A stretch of 11,576 nucleotides of DNA, from assembly GCA_014799675.1 (NCBI GenBank), contig JAAVHM010000171.1, positions 1-11,576 of the forward strand. The letters run 5' to 3'. A program made the translations under genes and the position numbers. Below are positions 1 through 5,682 of this stretch, in pieces. The notes below the pieces were generated by a model. That model ran no database searches, was not told the DNA's origin, and saw only the letters and a program-made list of their open reading frames with translations. The stretch comes from Ruminococcus sp. Its GTDB lineage: Bacteria; Bacillota; Clostridia; Oscillospirales; Ruminococcaceae. Each line of letters begins with the position of its first letter. Position 1 is the first letter of the stretch.

Positions 1-830
1 GCGTTTAAATCGGCGCAGGAATAAAAGCTGTGACAGGAATAAAATTTATTGTGGTCTTCACGGTGGCTGCGTTCAACCTTGCCGTTATGTCTCGGAGTAT
101 AGGGACGTATCAGCTTATGCTTTATACCAAGCTGCTCCAGTGTATTCTCAAACAAGGTTTTCTTATCCTTTTTACTTTGAGAAAAACGGTTTGTAAACTC
201 AAATCCGTTATCCGTCTGTATACACTCAACAGTTATACTGCGGCGCTTGTACCATGCTACAAGACGTTTGGCAAAATCTGCCGATGAATACGTGCTTTGC
301 TCCTCGTAACCGTATAAAAACCTTATTCTGCTGTATTCGTCTATTGCCGTGTACTGATAAAGCTTAAGCTCAGGGTTTGCAATACATTTTCTCGGCACAA
401 CCTTTACGTCGACCTGAATTCGTTCTCCTGCATGGGTCATCTGTTCATAGGGCTTGGAAACGTGTTTTTTCTTTTCCTGCTTAGGCGGAAGCAGTCCCAG
501 CTTTTTCATAACTCGGTAAAGACTTTCAATTCGGCGGGTATAGCCTTTCTTTTTAAGTCTGTGCCATAATTCGGTAATTTCAAGATTGGGATTGCGCCTG
601 CGGAAATTCCGTATCATGGTTATCTCCTCTTCTGTATGCTCATTTGGGTGATGGTGGGGACGCTTGGATCTTTCCGCAAGGGACTCCACACTTCCGTCCC
701 ACCGGCTTTTCCAGAAATATATGTATGACCGTGATTTGTTGTATTTTCTGCTTGCCTTGCTTACTCCGTATTTTTCCGAATATTTCATTAGGGATTGACG
801 ATACCTCATATTTTGTGTTATACTGTTCAT
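1..830 (-). CDS. DDE/rve-type IS transposase, C-terminus beyond window
   Basis: One uninterrupted minus-strand frame starts at ATG 830 and is still open at base 1 (276 codons seen). An in-frame TAA lies about 20 codons upstream of the ATG. The N-terminal 60 residues form a helix-turn-helix-like segment (EKYGVSKASRKY, then YIYFWKSRWDGSVESL). The integrase core follows, with the acidic triad at D141 (IQVDVKVV), D207 (IQTDNGFEF) and E253 (HNGKVERSHRED). The 45 residues between the second and third acidic residues exceed the usual 35, because of a Lys-rich insertion (about residues 217-226). The TPRHNGKVER motif is typical of IS3/IS481 transposases. It catalyses strand transfer of its own element. 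The single frame favours IS481-like over two-frame IS3, but the family assignment is my inference. The catalytic core seems intact. Confidence 0.85.
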   Translation of the reverse strand, partial: MNSITQNMRYRQSLMKYSEKYGVSKASRKYNKSRSYIYFWKSRWDGSVESLAERSKRPHHHPNEHTEEEITMIRNFRRRNPNLEITELWHRLKKKGYTRRIESLYRVMKKLGLLPPKQEKKKHVSKPYEQMTHAGERIQVDVKVVPRKCIANPELKLYQYTAIDEYSRIRFLYGYEEQSTYSSADFAKRLVAWYKRRSITVECIQTDNGFEFTNRFSQSKKDKKTLFENTLEQLGIKHKLIRPYTPRHNGKVERSHREDHNKFYSCHSFYSCADLN

Positions 831-947
831 GAGAGATTGACGACCTTCTTTCTGTGAATTGGTGTGGTAACTTTATTCTATCAGATTTTCGTCTTTCTCT
901 CAACCTTTTTTTTATTCTTTTGTCCAATTTCTATTGTAGCACTACAA
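1..947 (-). mobile_element. Insertion sequence, 5' part (IS3/IS481-type)
   Basis: The block consists of an rve/DDE transposase frame reading leftwards plus about 117 bases of upstream DNA. The outer end is placed tentatively at the sequence TTGTAGCACTACAA (934-947). Read into the element, this gives a TG-starting end (TGTAGTGCTACAATAG), as expected for IS3/IS481-type terminal repeats. The other end lies beyond the window, so neither the inverted-repeat pair nor a target duplication can be tested. The promoter of the next gene begins only about 30 bases outside this end, so the element sits immediately upstream of the island cargo genes. Confidence 0.6.
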
Positions 948-976
948 TTAAAGCTGTATGAATTTTTCGTCATATA

Positions 977-1006
977 TTGACAATGAACGCTATAGTGTGG
1001 TATAAT
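977..1006 (+). promoter_or_regulatory. Sigma-A promoter of the 1046-1678 gene
   Basis: TTGACA (977-982) and TATAAT (1001-1006) are both consensus, with an 18-base spacer. Transcription would begin near 1013. A TTG-initiated reading of the downstream frame would start inside the -35 box, so that longer start is excluded. Confidence 0.85.
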
Positions 1007-1045
1007 GTGGTAAGTTTAAAACTTATATATGGAAGTGTATACAGC

Positions 1046-1678
1046 ATGGAGAATAAATCAAAGAAAATAAAAAAAGCAAATTTGATTCATTCAATAGCTT
1101 TTAAAACCTTACAATTTGATAGGGCATTAAGGTATTCTTTATCACTTTTCATCTCTGGATTGATTTTTTTATTTGTATCTTTTAATATAATTTCTGAACC
1201 TATAAAAAGTACATTACAAATATTTGCTTGTTTATCAATTACACTTTGTATTTACTTGCTTCCGTTCTTTGATACAGATAAAATAGATAAGTTTATTAGC
1301 AAGTTTATATGTTATACGATACTTTCAATCTTGTTTATAGTATACACAATTTTTTGGTTTGCTTTTTGCAATATTGATACTGCAACCGAAGATTTTTTTA
1401 TTATCATTATTTTTATAATGTCTTTGATAGAAATTGTTAGCATTGTCATAGTTATAAACAATATACTAAAACCAATAATGTACATAATTTCTCAAATATC
1501 TACAATTTTGAAAAAACGTGCAGAAGAAAATAAAGAACGGACATTTATAACATATTTAAAAACAGTATGTGCAAATCTTAGCGTAATAATATCTTTTATT
1601 CTAACGCTAATTACTTTTGTTGTTACAATTTGCAATCATGTTGATCCGTTAGAATGGATAAACAAAATCATTACATAA
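1046..1678 (+). CDS. Hypothetical polytopic membrane protein
   Basis: The product is 210 residues and I do not recognise a family. I chose ATG 1046 because the promoter at 977-1006 overlaps any earlier start and GGAAG (1031-1035) lies ten bases upstream. The protein has a Lys-rich N-terminus (MENKSKKIKKANL), then about five hydrophobic segments near residues 30-50, 57-76, 86-107, 117-138 and 174-196. A charged loop (KKRAEENKERTF, about 155-167) precedes the last one. The positive N-terminus suggests it is cytoplasmic. The gene is very AT-rich with codons such as ATA and TTA, unlike recQ in this window, which fits horizontal acquisition. It is the first gene of the island cargo, 97 bases before a DUF4760-like gene that may share its transcript. 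No catalytic motif is visible. Confidence 0.8.
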   Translation: MENKSKKIKKANLIHSIAFKTLQFDRALRYSLSLFISGLIFLFVSFNIISEPIKSTLQIFACLSITLCIYLLPFFDTDKIDKFISKFICYTILSILFIVYTIFWFAFCNIDTATEDFFIIIIFIMSLIEIVSIVIVINNILKPIMYIISQISTILKKRAEENKERTFITYLKTVCANLSVIISFILTLITFVVTICNHVDPLEWINKIIT

Positions 1679-1775
1679 ATCTTAATTCAATTAAATAAAC
1701 AATTAGTTATTTTTTAATTATATAATATTTTATTTATTATTTTTAATATTTGATAAAAAATCAGGAGGAATTATA

Positions 1776-2267
1776 ATGACTATTTCAGAAATTTTAGCTA
1801 TTGTTTTTGGTTCATTTGGTATGATAACAGGTATTATTGGATTGATTATAAGTATTTTAGGGTATAACCGCAGCAAATTTGATATAATTAATGCTTTCTT
1901 TCAATATATGCTTGATTCGGAATTTATTCAATCCAGAAAATTTGTATATAATTTGCCTGAAAATAAAATTATTGATAATACATATTCTGATAAAGAGCAA
2001 AATTATATTGCAACAGTAGCCAATACATATCATCATTATGGTTTATTAGTTAAACGGAGACAATTACCATTATGGATATTTTATGATAAAAAGGAAAAGA
2101 AACTTACTGCTTCTGGTATTGCCGTTATAAGAATGTATAATAAATTAAAAGAAACAATCAAAAATAGAAGAAATAATGGAAATGTTGAATATGCTAGGTA
2201 TTTTGAATGGCTATATAATGAACTTAATAATAAACTCCAAAATAATGATAAAAGAAAACAAAGTTGA
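1776..2267 (+). CDS. DUF4760-like membrane-anchored protein
   Basis: The 163-residue product starts at ATG 1776, seven bases after a perfect AGGAGG (1763-1768). One hydrophobic helix (about residues 5-29) is followed by a soluble, charged, mainly helical domain. The motif SRKFVYNLPE (53-62) and the stretch ATVANTYHHYGLLVKRRQLP (79-98) resemble the core of DUF4760-type proteins, where a helix-rich domain follows an N-terminal anchor. That assignment is from memory of the family pattern and is tentative; the family has no established function. The C-terminus is Asn/Lys-rich (NNKLQNNDKRKQS). The upstream gap is almost pure A/T with no clear -35, so co-transcription with the 1046-1678 gene is possible. 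Base composition matches its neighbours in the island. Confidence 0.8.
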   Translation: MTISEILAIVFGSFGMITGIIGLIISILGYNRSKFDIINAFFQYMLDSEFIQSRKFVYNLPENKIIDNTYSDKEQNYIATVANTYHHYGLLVKRRQLPLWIFYDKKEKKLTASGIAVIRMYNKLKETIKNRRNNGNVEYARYFEWLYNELNNKLQNNDKRKQS

Positions 2268-2290
2268 TATATTTTTTATTAAGTCTTATT

Positions 2291-2341
2291 CTCTCAATTA
2301 ACCCATACCAATTACAAATATATGATAATTCAAAAAATAAA
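2291..2341. repeat. Copy A of a ~51-bp dispersed direct repeat
   Basis: It begins CTCTCAATTAACCCAT and continues to ATAATTCAAA. About 1.24 kb downstream copy B (3534-3586) matches it almost base for base, with five or six substitutions and one indel. Each copy follows the stop codon of an island gene (24 and 61 bases after), so the two copies bracket the 2481-3473 gene and its promoter. Confidence 0.8.
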
Positions 2342-2415
2342 ACTATGACTTAATTCACAAGCACAAATTTTTTCAAAAATCATATTATTTAAATCAGCAA
2401 TTCCCCTGACAATTT

Positions 2416-2445
2416 TTGACAAAATATACCGTTGTGTAGTATAAT
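2416..2445 (+). promoter_or_regulatory. Sigma-A promoter of the 2481-3473 gene
   Basis: TTGACA (2416-2421), an 18-base spacer and TATAAT (2440-2445). The bases before the -10 (GTGTAG) resemble those of the promoter at 977-1006 (GTGTGG), and the spacer length is the same. The ribosome site AAAGAGG (2467-2473) precedes ATG 2481. Confidence 0.85.
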
Positions 2446-2480
2446 TTAATTAAAATAAAGCTGCTTAAAGAGGTAAACAA

Positions 2481-3473
2481 ATGAATTTTTCTATACTTAT
2501 TACTATTATTATTTTTGCAATTATTTTAGGTGTTGTCGTATATCATATTACTAAAGAAAATAAGGGTCTAACTGTACTTACAGAAATGATAATTATTATA
2601 ATAAGTATACTTGTGTCTTGGCTTAAAACAGATGATAATGAAATTGAATATACAAGTAATCCAATAACAACTACTGTTGAAACCTTAGAGCAAACTGAAC
2701 CTAAAACAGACAACCTAACATCACATAAAAACACTACTACAAGTGAAGCAACACAAATAGAAATAACAACTACTACCGAAGAAATAACATCAACCACAAC
2801 CACTCAAACAACTACTATTGAAGAAACACAAAAAGTTGATCCAAATTATTTATTTGAAATACCAAACCCAGAAGAAATTGACTTAATGAGTGGTTCACTT
2901 TCAGGTAATTACTCTGATATGTCTGGACAAATTCATTATACACCAACTAAAAGTGGGATTTATGGTTTTATAATAACACATAATTCTCCTTATCCTGAAT
3001 CTGAACCTAAACTTGAATGTTGTTCTGAAGCAGGTCAAATCGGTAGTATAGGGACAAAAAATTCAAAAGGATTAAGAAAAGATTATAAATATCAGCTTTA
3101 TATTTCAGAAAGTTCTCGATTAATAGCCTATAGTGATGTAAATTATGATTATGAAGTAAAAATGTATTATCCATCCGAACCGTATGACATAGAAGGAAGT
3201 TTTGCAGGAAGCTTATTATTTAATGGACAACGTCAAAAACTATACTATAAACCATTAGTTAGTGGAGAGTATTTTTTTAACTTTAAAAATTATGATGAAT
3301 TATGTTATGAATTCGAATGTTATAAATTAGATACAGATTTCCCGATTAAATCAAAAACAATTAAAAAAGAGCGTGATAAATTAACAATTGATTTGATAGC
3401 AGGGGAAACTTATGAAATTAGAATAACCAGTAAAGATATATTACAAGGTCGATATGAAGTTACAATAAGTTAA
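2481..3473 (+). CDS. Membrane-anchored protein with Thr-rich stalk and two repeated beta-sandwich-like domains
   Basis: The product is 330 residues and its family is not recognised. Two hydrophobic helices (about 4-22 and 32-48) are followed by a Thr/Glu-rich low-complexity stalk (about 62-116, with runs such as TTTT). Two tandem domains of about 95 residues follow: 138-231 begins GSLSGNYSDMSGQIHYTPTK, and 239-330 begins GSFAGSLLFNGQRQKLYYKP. Both share the pattern G-S-x-x-G, then Q-x-x-x-Y-x-P-x-x-S-G-x-Y-x-F, and end in a strand like YEVKMYY or YEVTIS. The pattern recalls PPC (pre-peptidase C-terminal) sandwich domains. With two helices, the stalk could face either side; the Thr-rich linker suggests an outside, possibly glycosylated, location. 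It has its own promoter and is AT-rich like the other cargo. A surface-binding or immunity-type role would be speculation. Confidence 0.82.
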   Translation: MNFSILITIIIFAIILGVVVYHITKENKGLTVLTEMIIIIISILVSWLKTDDNEIEYTSNPITTTVETLEQTEPKTDNLTSHKNTTTSEATQIEITTTTEEITSTTTTQTTTIEETQKVDPNYLFEIPNPEEIDLMSGSLSGNYSDMSGQIHYTPTKSGIYGFIITHNSPYPESEPKLECCSEAGQIGSIGTKNSKGLRKDYKYQLYISESSRLIAYSDVNYDYEVKMYYPSEPYDIEGSFAGSLLFNGQRQKLYYKPLVSGEYFFNFKNYDELCYEFECYKLDTDFPIKSKTIKKERDKLTIDLIAGETYEIRITSKDILQGRYEVTIS

Positions 3474-3533
3474 AATGCAAACAAATATATAATAAAATTA
3501 AACAACTTACTTATTTATCTACTTGTACTTACC

Positions 3534-3586
3534 CTCTCAATTAACCCATATTAATTTACAAATATAGGATAATTCAAAGAACAAAA
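3534..3586. repeat. Copy B of the ~51-bp dispersed direct repeat
   Basis: It shares CTCTCAATTAACCCAT, then ACAAATATA, then GATAATTCAAA with copy A at 2291-2341, in the same orientation. It lies downstream of the two-domain surface protein gene. Confidence 0.8.
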
Positions 3587-3608
3587 TATTTGTCAAACAG
3601 CAGACTTC

Positions 3609-3638
3609 TTTCTAACGCTTTCTAACACTTTTTCTAAC
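3609..3638 (+). repeat. Three TTTCTAAC direct repeats (possible integrase arm sites)
   Basis: The octamer TTTCTAAC occurs at 3609-3616, 3619-3626 and 3631-3638, all in one orientation. The group lies about 150-180 bases inside the presumed element from the tRNA-Ala attachment core. Tyrosine integrases of phages and ICEs bind short direct repeats in this kind of position, so arm-type sites are a reasonable reading. They could instead be chance A/T-rich repetition. Confidence 0.4.
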
Positions 3639-3654
3639 CAATTCTCACGAAATG

Positions 3655-3671
3655 CAAAAATCGAATTTTTG
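3655..3671. repeat. Short inverted repeat CAAAAAT-CGA-ATTTTTG
   Basis: Perfect seven-base arms flank a three-base centre, between the TTTCTAAC repeats and the attachment core. It could be a protein-binding site at the element end. It is not a typical terminator, because the stem is weak and A/T only. Confidence 0.35.
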
Positions 3672-3705
3672 TTCTGTCACTGATTTTTTGACGAATAATT
3701 GCTGC

Positions 3706-3723
3706 CAAATGGCTTAAATACGT
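3706..3723 (+). repeat. Direct repeat, element-side copy (CAAATGGCTTAAATACGT)
   Basis: This 18-base sequence is identical to 3840-3857. After one differing base both copies continue with GTTTG and then a GAAG/AAG tail. The second copy lies immediately after the tRNA-Ala CCA end, so the pair brackets the attachment core. Confidence 0.85.
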
Positions 3724-3788
3724 GGTTTGCGAAGATATTAGATAACAAAATACAAGATTAAAAGTTTTAACTTAAAGGATACCATTTT

Positions 3789-3836
3789 ACACTGGCAGTG
3801 TGGGGGTCAGGGGTTCAAGTCCCCTATGCTCCACCA
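3789..3836 (+). other. 3' half of tRNA-Ala(GGC): attachment site (attR-type) of an integrated element
   Basis: The sequence folds as the 3' half of a class I tRNA. The anticodon loop CTGGCAG (3792-3798) has anticodon GGC preceded by T33 and followed by A37. The variable loop is GGGTC (3804-3808). The T-arm is AGGGG-TTCAAGT-CCCCT (3809-3825), the acceptor strand ATGCTCC (3826-3832), then A73 and CCA. Position 70 is T, fitting the G3:U70 identity pair of tRNA-Ala. The required 5' half (GGGGCAT and a D-arm) is absent; AT-rich island sequence stands there instead. The anticodon stem-loop ACACTGGCAGTGT is nearly palindromic, a common crossover site for tyrosine recombinases. The intact tRNA-Ala and probably the integrase would lie left of the window. 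Confidence 0.8.
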
Positions 3837-3839
3837 TTA

Positions 3840-3857
3840 CAAATGGCTTAAATACGT
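3840..3857 (+). repeat. Direct repeat, chromosome-side copy (CAAATGGCTTAAATACGT)
   Basis: Identical to 3706-3723, 134 bases away in the same orientation. It starts four bases after the tRNA CCA, so this copy is probably the original chromosomal flank of tRNA-Ala. Confidence 0.85.
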
Positions 3858-3889
3858 TGTTTGAAGCAATTCGGACAGCGTGTTTATTT

Positions 3890-3924
3890 TTTTCGGCAAC
3901 GGCTTTGTGCGCCATTGCCGAAAA
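3890..3924. repeat. Strong inverted repeat (hairpin) TTTTCGGCAA ... TTGCCGAAAA
   Basis: Ten-base perfect arms (3890-3899 and 3915-3924) continue, after one mismatch, with GGC/GCC pairing around a short loop. The T-run precedes and the A-run follows the stem on both strands, so it does not fit a rho-independent terminator. It stands between the tRNA-Ala 3' end and the 58-bp tandem repeats. Confidence 0.6.
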
Positions 3925-3948
3925 TTATAATAAAAATAAGCGGATACG

Positions 3949-4142
3949 CTCCATTCCCTGCAAGCCATTTCTTGTCGTGCAGAGACATTCCGTGTGGTGC
4001 GATCAGCTCCGTATCGTGCAAGCCCATTCTTATCATGCAGGGACATTCCGTGTGCTGTGACCTGCTACGTGTCGTGCAAGCGCGTTCTTATCCTGCAGGA
4101 GCGTTCCGTGCGGTGTTACCCACTCCGTGATCGGCAAGCTGG
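3949..4142 (+). repeat. 58-bp tandem repeat, about 3.3 copies
   Basis: Units start at 3949, 4007, 4065 and 4123 (the last partial, to about 4142), each exactly 58 bases from the next with no indels between full units. Conserved parts are CTCCGT at the start, TGCAAGC, the TTCTTATC-TGCAG centre and ATTCCGTGTGGTG. Units 1, 2 and 3 differ by scattered substitutions. Because 58 is not divisible by three, open frames across it (3800-4221) change reading frame at each unit and are not convincing genes. No unique spacers exist, so it is not CRISPR. Confidence 0.85.
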
Positions 4143-4183
4143 AAGTGCTTGGAGGACAGCAAGCGCAGAAAAGCGGGGGTTTT

Positions 4184-5125
4184 TCATTTTTGTATGGAAT
4201 ACGGTTTATTTTTCTCCTTAAAAAACAGAAGCGATGCCGTCATTATCACCGCCGAACCCGCCAATATCTGCACGGAATACCACAGCACCGCTTCCTCGGG
4301 AATCAGCATTGCCAAAACCGAGATCGCTCCCGCGGGCGGTATGTACGACTTTATCAGCCTCATCACCGCGATAACCAACAAAATAGCAAGCGCAGAGACC
4401 GCATATAAAGGAAATATGCCGAGTTTTATGCAAAAAACGTATCTAAGTCCCGCGCCGAGCACCGCGCAGCCTGTTATCAAAGCAACAGCTTTTACGGGAA
4501 AGCTCCGCGCCTTGGAGTTTGGATTGGAAAACTCCGTGAACGCCACTAAAAGCGGCGGCGCGACCGCAAACCGAAAATCCAGAAACAGCGCGGGAACTAT
4601 CATAGCCGCAGAAAAAAGCGTCCGCCAAAGAATGCTCTTATAATCATTCCAATGTGGTTTTGACAGCGGCGTGAACTCGTTTTTTTCAAGTATATTCACC
4701 TTTTCAAAGGCAGTCCGGCATAACAGGATAAGTGCCGTCATGATCACGGCGGACGCAAGATAGATCGGCGTATCCGTTTGCAGCATTACGGGGAGCACCA
4801 TAGCCGAGATCATAGGCGCGAAAGAGGTTTTGGAGTTCACCAGCAAAATTTGAGCAAGCAAAAACGCGGTTATCATCTGCGCCCATACCGGCAGCGGCAG
4901 CCACATCACTATCGCGACCCCAAGCACCGCGCAAACGGTTATGTATATGAATATCCGCAGCTTATTTGCATTCCATGAGAATTTTGGCGAAACCAGCGCC
5001 CCTACCGCAATAGCGGCGATCTCCGGGAAAATGATCTCGCGGTTGTCGAGCAGAACCGCTGCCGCAGTCATTATCCAGATTAAAATGACAGTAGAAATTA
5101 TAGGTAAAATTTTTTTCATATCCAA
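4184..5125 (-). CDS. HPP-family-like integral membrane protein
   Basis: The 313-residue product is very hydrophobic, with about nine or ten membrane segments and an internal duplication. The second half has HPP-like features: APPLLVAF (189-196) followed by FSNPNSKARSFPVKAVA (199-215), and later MRLIKSYIPPAGAISVLAM (255-273), close to the HPP motif of a PP-A-G-A turn after a basic loop. The first half repeats this weakly (FPEIAAIAVGALVSP, 33-47; FAPMISAMVLP, 102-112). The HPP family is poorly characterised; some plant and cyanobacterial members are reported in nitrite transport, so small-solute transport is possible but unproven. GGGGAG sits six bases before TTG 5125 and twelve before ATG 5119. 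I take TTG; the ATG start would lose only two residues. Its upstream region contains the 90/91-bp repeats, and no convincing -35/-10 pair is visible. Confidence 0.7.
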   Translation of the reverse strand: MDMKKILPIISTVILIWIMTAAAVLLDNREIIFPEIAAIAVGALVSPKFSWNANKLRIFIYITVCAVLGVAIVMWLPLPVWAQMITAFLLAQILLVNSKTSFAPMISAMVLPVMLQTDTPIYLASAVIMTALILLCRTAFEKVNILEKNEFTPLSKPHWNDYKSILWRTLFSAAMIVPALFLDFRFAVAPPLLVAFTEFSNPNSKARSFPVKAVALITGCAVLGAGLRYVFCIKLGIFPLYAVSALAILLVIAVMRLIKSYIPPAGAISVLAMLIPEEAVLWYSVQILAGSAVIMTASLLFFKEKNKPYSIQK

Positions 5126-5142
5126 AAATATCTCCCCGCAGC

Positions 5143-5323
5143 CAAAGGCTGAGCCTTTACCCTTTTAGGCGTACTACATTGATAAGGGTGAAATACTCCC
5201 ATGGGTAACAATACTTCTATATCGCTACTCGTCAAAGGGCTGAGCCTTTACCCTTTTAGGCGTACTATGCCAATAAGAGTAAAATGCTTCCATGGGTAAC
5301 AATACTTCTGTACTGTTACCCGT
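5143..5323 (+). repeat. Two tandem 90/91-bp hairpin-bearing repeat units
   Basis: Unit 1 spans 5143-5232 and unit 2 spans 5233-5323; a third copy starts (CAAAGG, 5324) and immediately diverges. Shared stretches include TGAGCCTTTACCCTTTTAGG, then CGTACTA, and CATGGGTAACAATACTTCT. Each unit begins with a palindrome (AAAGGCTGAGCCTTT at 5144-5158) and ends with an inverted repeat around TTCT. In unit 2 that is a 12-bp stem, GGGTAACAATAC with GTACTGTTACCC (5295-5322). The same stem is eroded in unit 1. The array lies in the 5' leader of the minus-strand HPP-like gene. Confidence 0.85.
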
Positions 5324-5343
5324 CAAAGGTCAATGCCTTTTTT
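5324..5343 (+). terminator. Weak hairpin with T-run at the end of the 91-bp repeats
   Basis: AAAGG (5325-5329) pairs with CCTTT (5336-5340) and is followed by T's. The stem is only five to six bases. It looks like the start of a third repeat copy, and its value as a terminator is doubtful. Confidence 0.3.
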
Positions 5344-5576
5344 ATTTCGTTTCATAGAAAATTGCGGCGTCAAAAGTTTTCGCTCGACACCAAAACACTT
5401 CTATATCGCACGTTCATTAAAGCGGGTCTACTCCCATACTTCAAACCGCTGTTTGCGATGTAAGACTATCAGAATGTCCCACAATCGACGAGAACGGATT
5501 TTTAATGAACTTGCCGCATAAAACGCAAACCTTCTAAAAACGGTTTTGCAGTCGCTCTTAGAGGTATTGTGATTTT
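5344..5576. other. Intergenic region without a supported gene
   Basis: Between the 91-bp repeats and the small-RNA candidate I see no credible gene. A 62-codon plus-strand frame at 5333-5521 starts inside the repeat-derived hairpin, has no ribosome site and no recognisable motif. The only structure is a perfect 10-base inverted repeat, GTTCATTAAA (5412-5421) and TTTAATGAAC (5501-5510), with smaller pairing AGCGG/CCGCT inside. This may be structured RNA or remnant DNA. Confidence 0.5.
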
Positions 5577-5577
5577 A

Positions 5578-5676
5578 TAAAAAGAGATGGGAGCGTATCC
5601 ACTCCCATTTTAGACCGCGTAAGCGTTACATTTTTTGTATGACCCGCAAAGGGTATTATATAAGCACTAAGCTTAT
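5578..5676 (-). ncRNA. Candidate small RNA of about 99 nt, or operon 3' end
   Basis: On the minus strand, a promoter (TTGACA 5706-5711, 17-base spacer, TAATAT 5683-5688) predicts a start near 5676. About 70-100 bases later comes a terminator-like hairpin: ATGGGAG, an 8-base loop, CTCCCAT, then CTCTTTTT. In between are two small hairpins: ATAAGC-TTAGT-GCTTAT and ACCC-TTTGC-GGGT. No ribosome site or open frame of note is present. A promoter and terminator spaced by about 100 bases without an ORF is the usual pattern for an independent small RNA. The hairpin may instead serve only as terminator of the KilA-N operon. I know no matching family. Confidence 0.45.
5579..5608 (-). terminator. Rho-independent terminator, minus strand
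   Basis: The seven-base stem ATGGGAG/CTCCCAT (5602-5608 with 5587-5593, eight-base loop) is followed on the minus strand by CTCTTTTT. It would end both the KilA-N operon (stop at 5712) and the candidate small RNA. Confidence 0.6.
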
Positions 5677-5682
5677 AATGAT

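Noticed and set aside
30..287. 85-codon plus-strand frame
   Set aside because: It is antisense to the catalytic core of the transposase and has no ribosome site.
640..927. 95-codon minus-strand frame in the first kilobase
   Set aside because: It overlaps the transposase frame on the same strand; the transposase frame has motifs and runs uninterrupted to the window edge, so this is a shadow.
2543..2803. Val/Ser-rich minus-strand frame
   Set aside because: It is the antisense of the Thr-rich stalk of the 2481-3473 protein; the repetitive codons keep the frame open by chance.
3761..3836. Complete tRNA gene
   Set aside because: The 5' acceptor strand GGGGCAT and a D-arm are absent upstream; only the 3' half can be folded.
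3890..3924. Hairpin considered as a rho-independent terminator
   Set aside because: On both strands the T-run comes before the stem and an A-run after it, the wrong order for termination.
3949..4142. Tandem repeat considered as CRISPR
   Set aside because: Units are contiguous with no unique spacers, the period is uniform, and no cas genes are in the window.
3800..4221. Several overlapping plus- and minus-strand frames of 69-89 codons
   Set aside because: They cross the tRNA fragment and the 58-bp tandem repeat, whose period shifts frame at every unit. Each starts without a convincing ribosome site.
5333..5521. 62-codon plus-strand frame
   Set aside because: It starts within a repeat-derived hairpin, has no ribosome site, odd composition and no recognisable domain.
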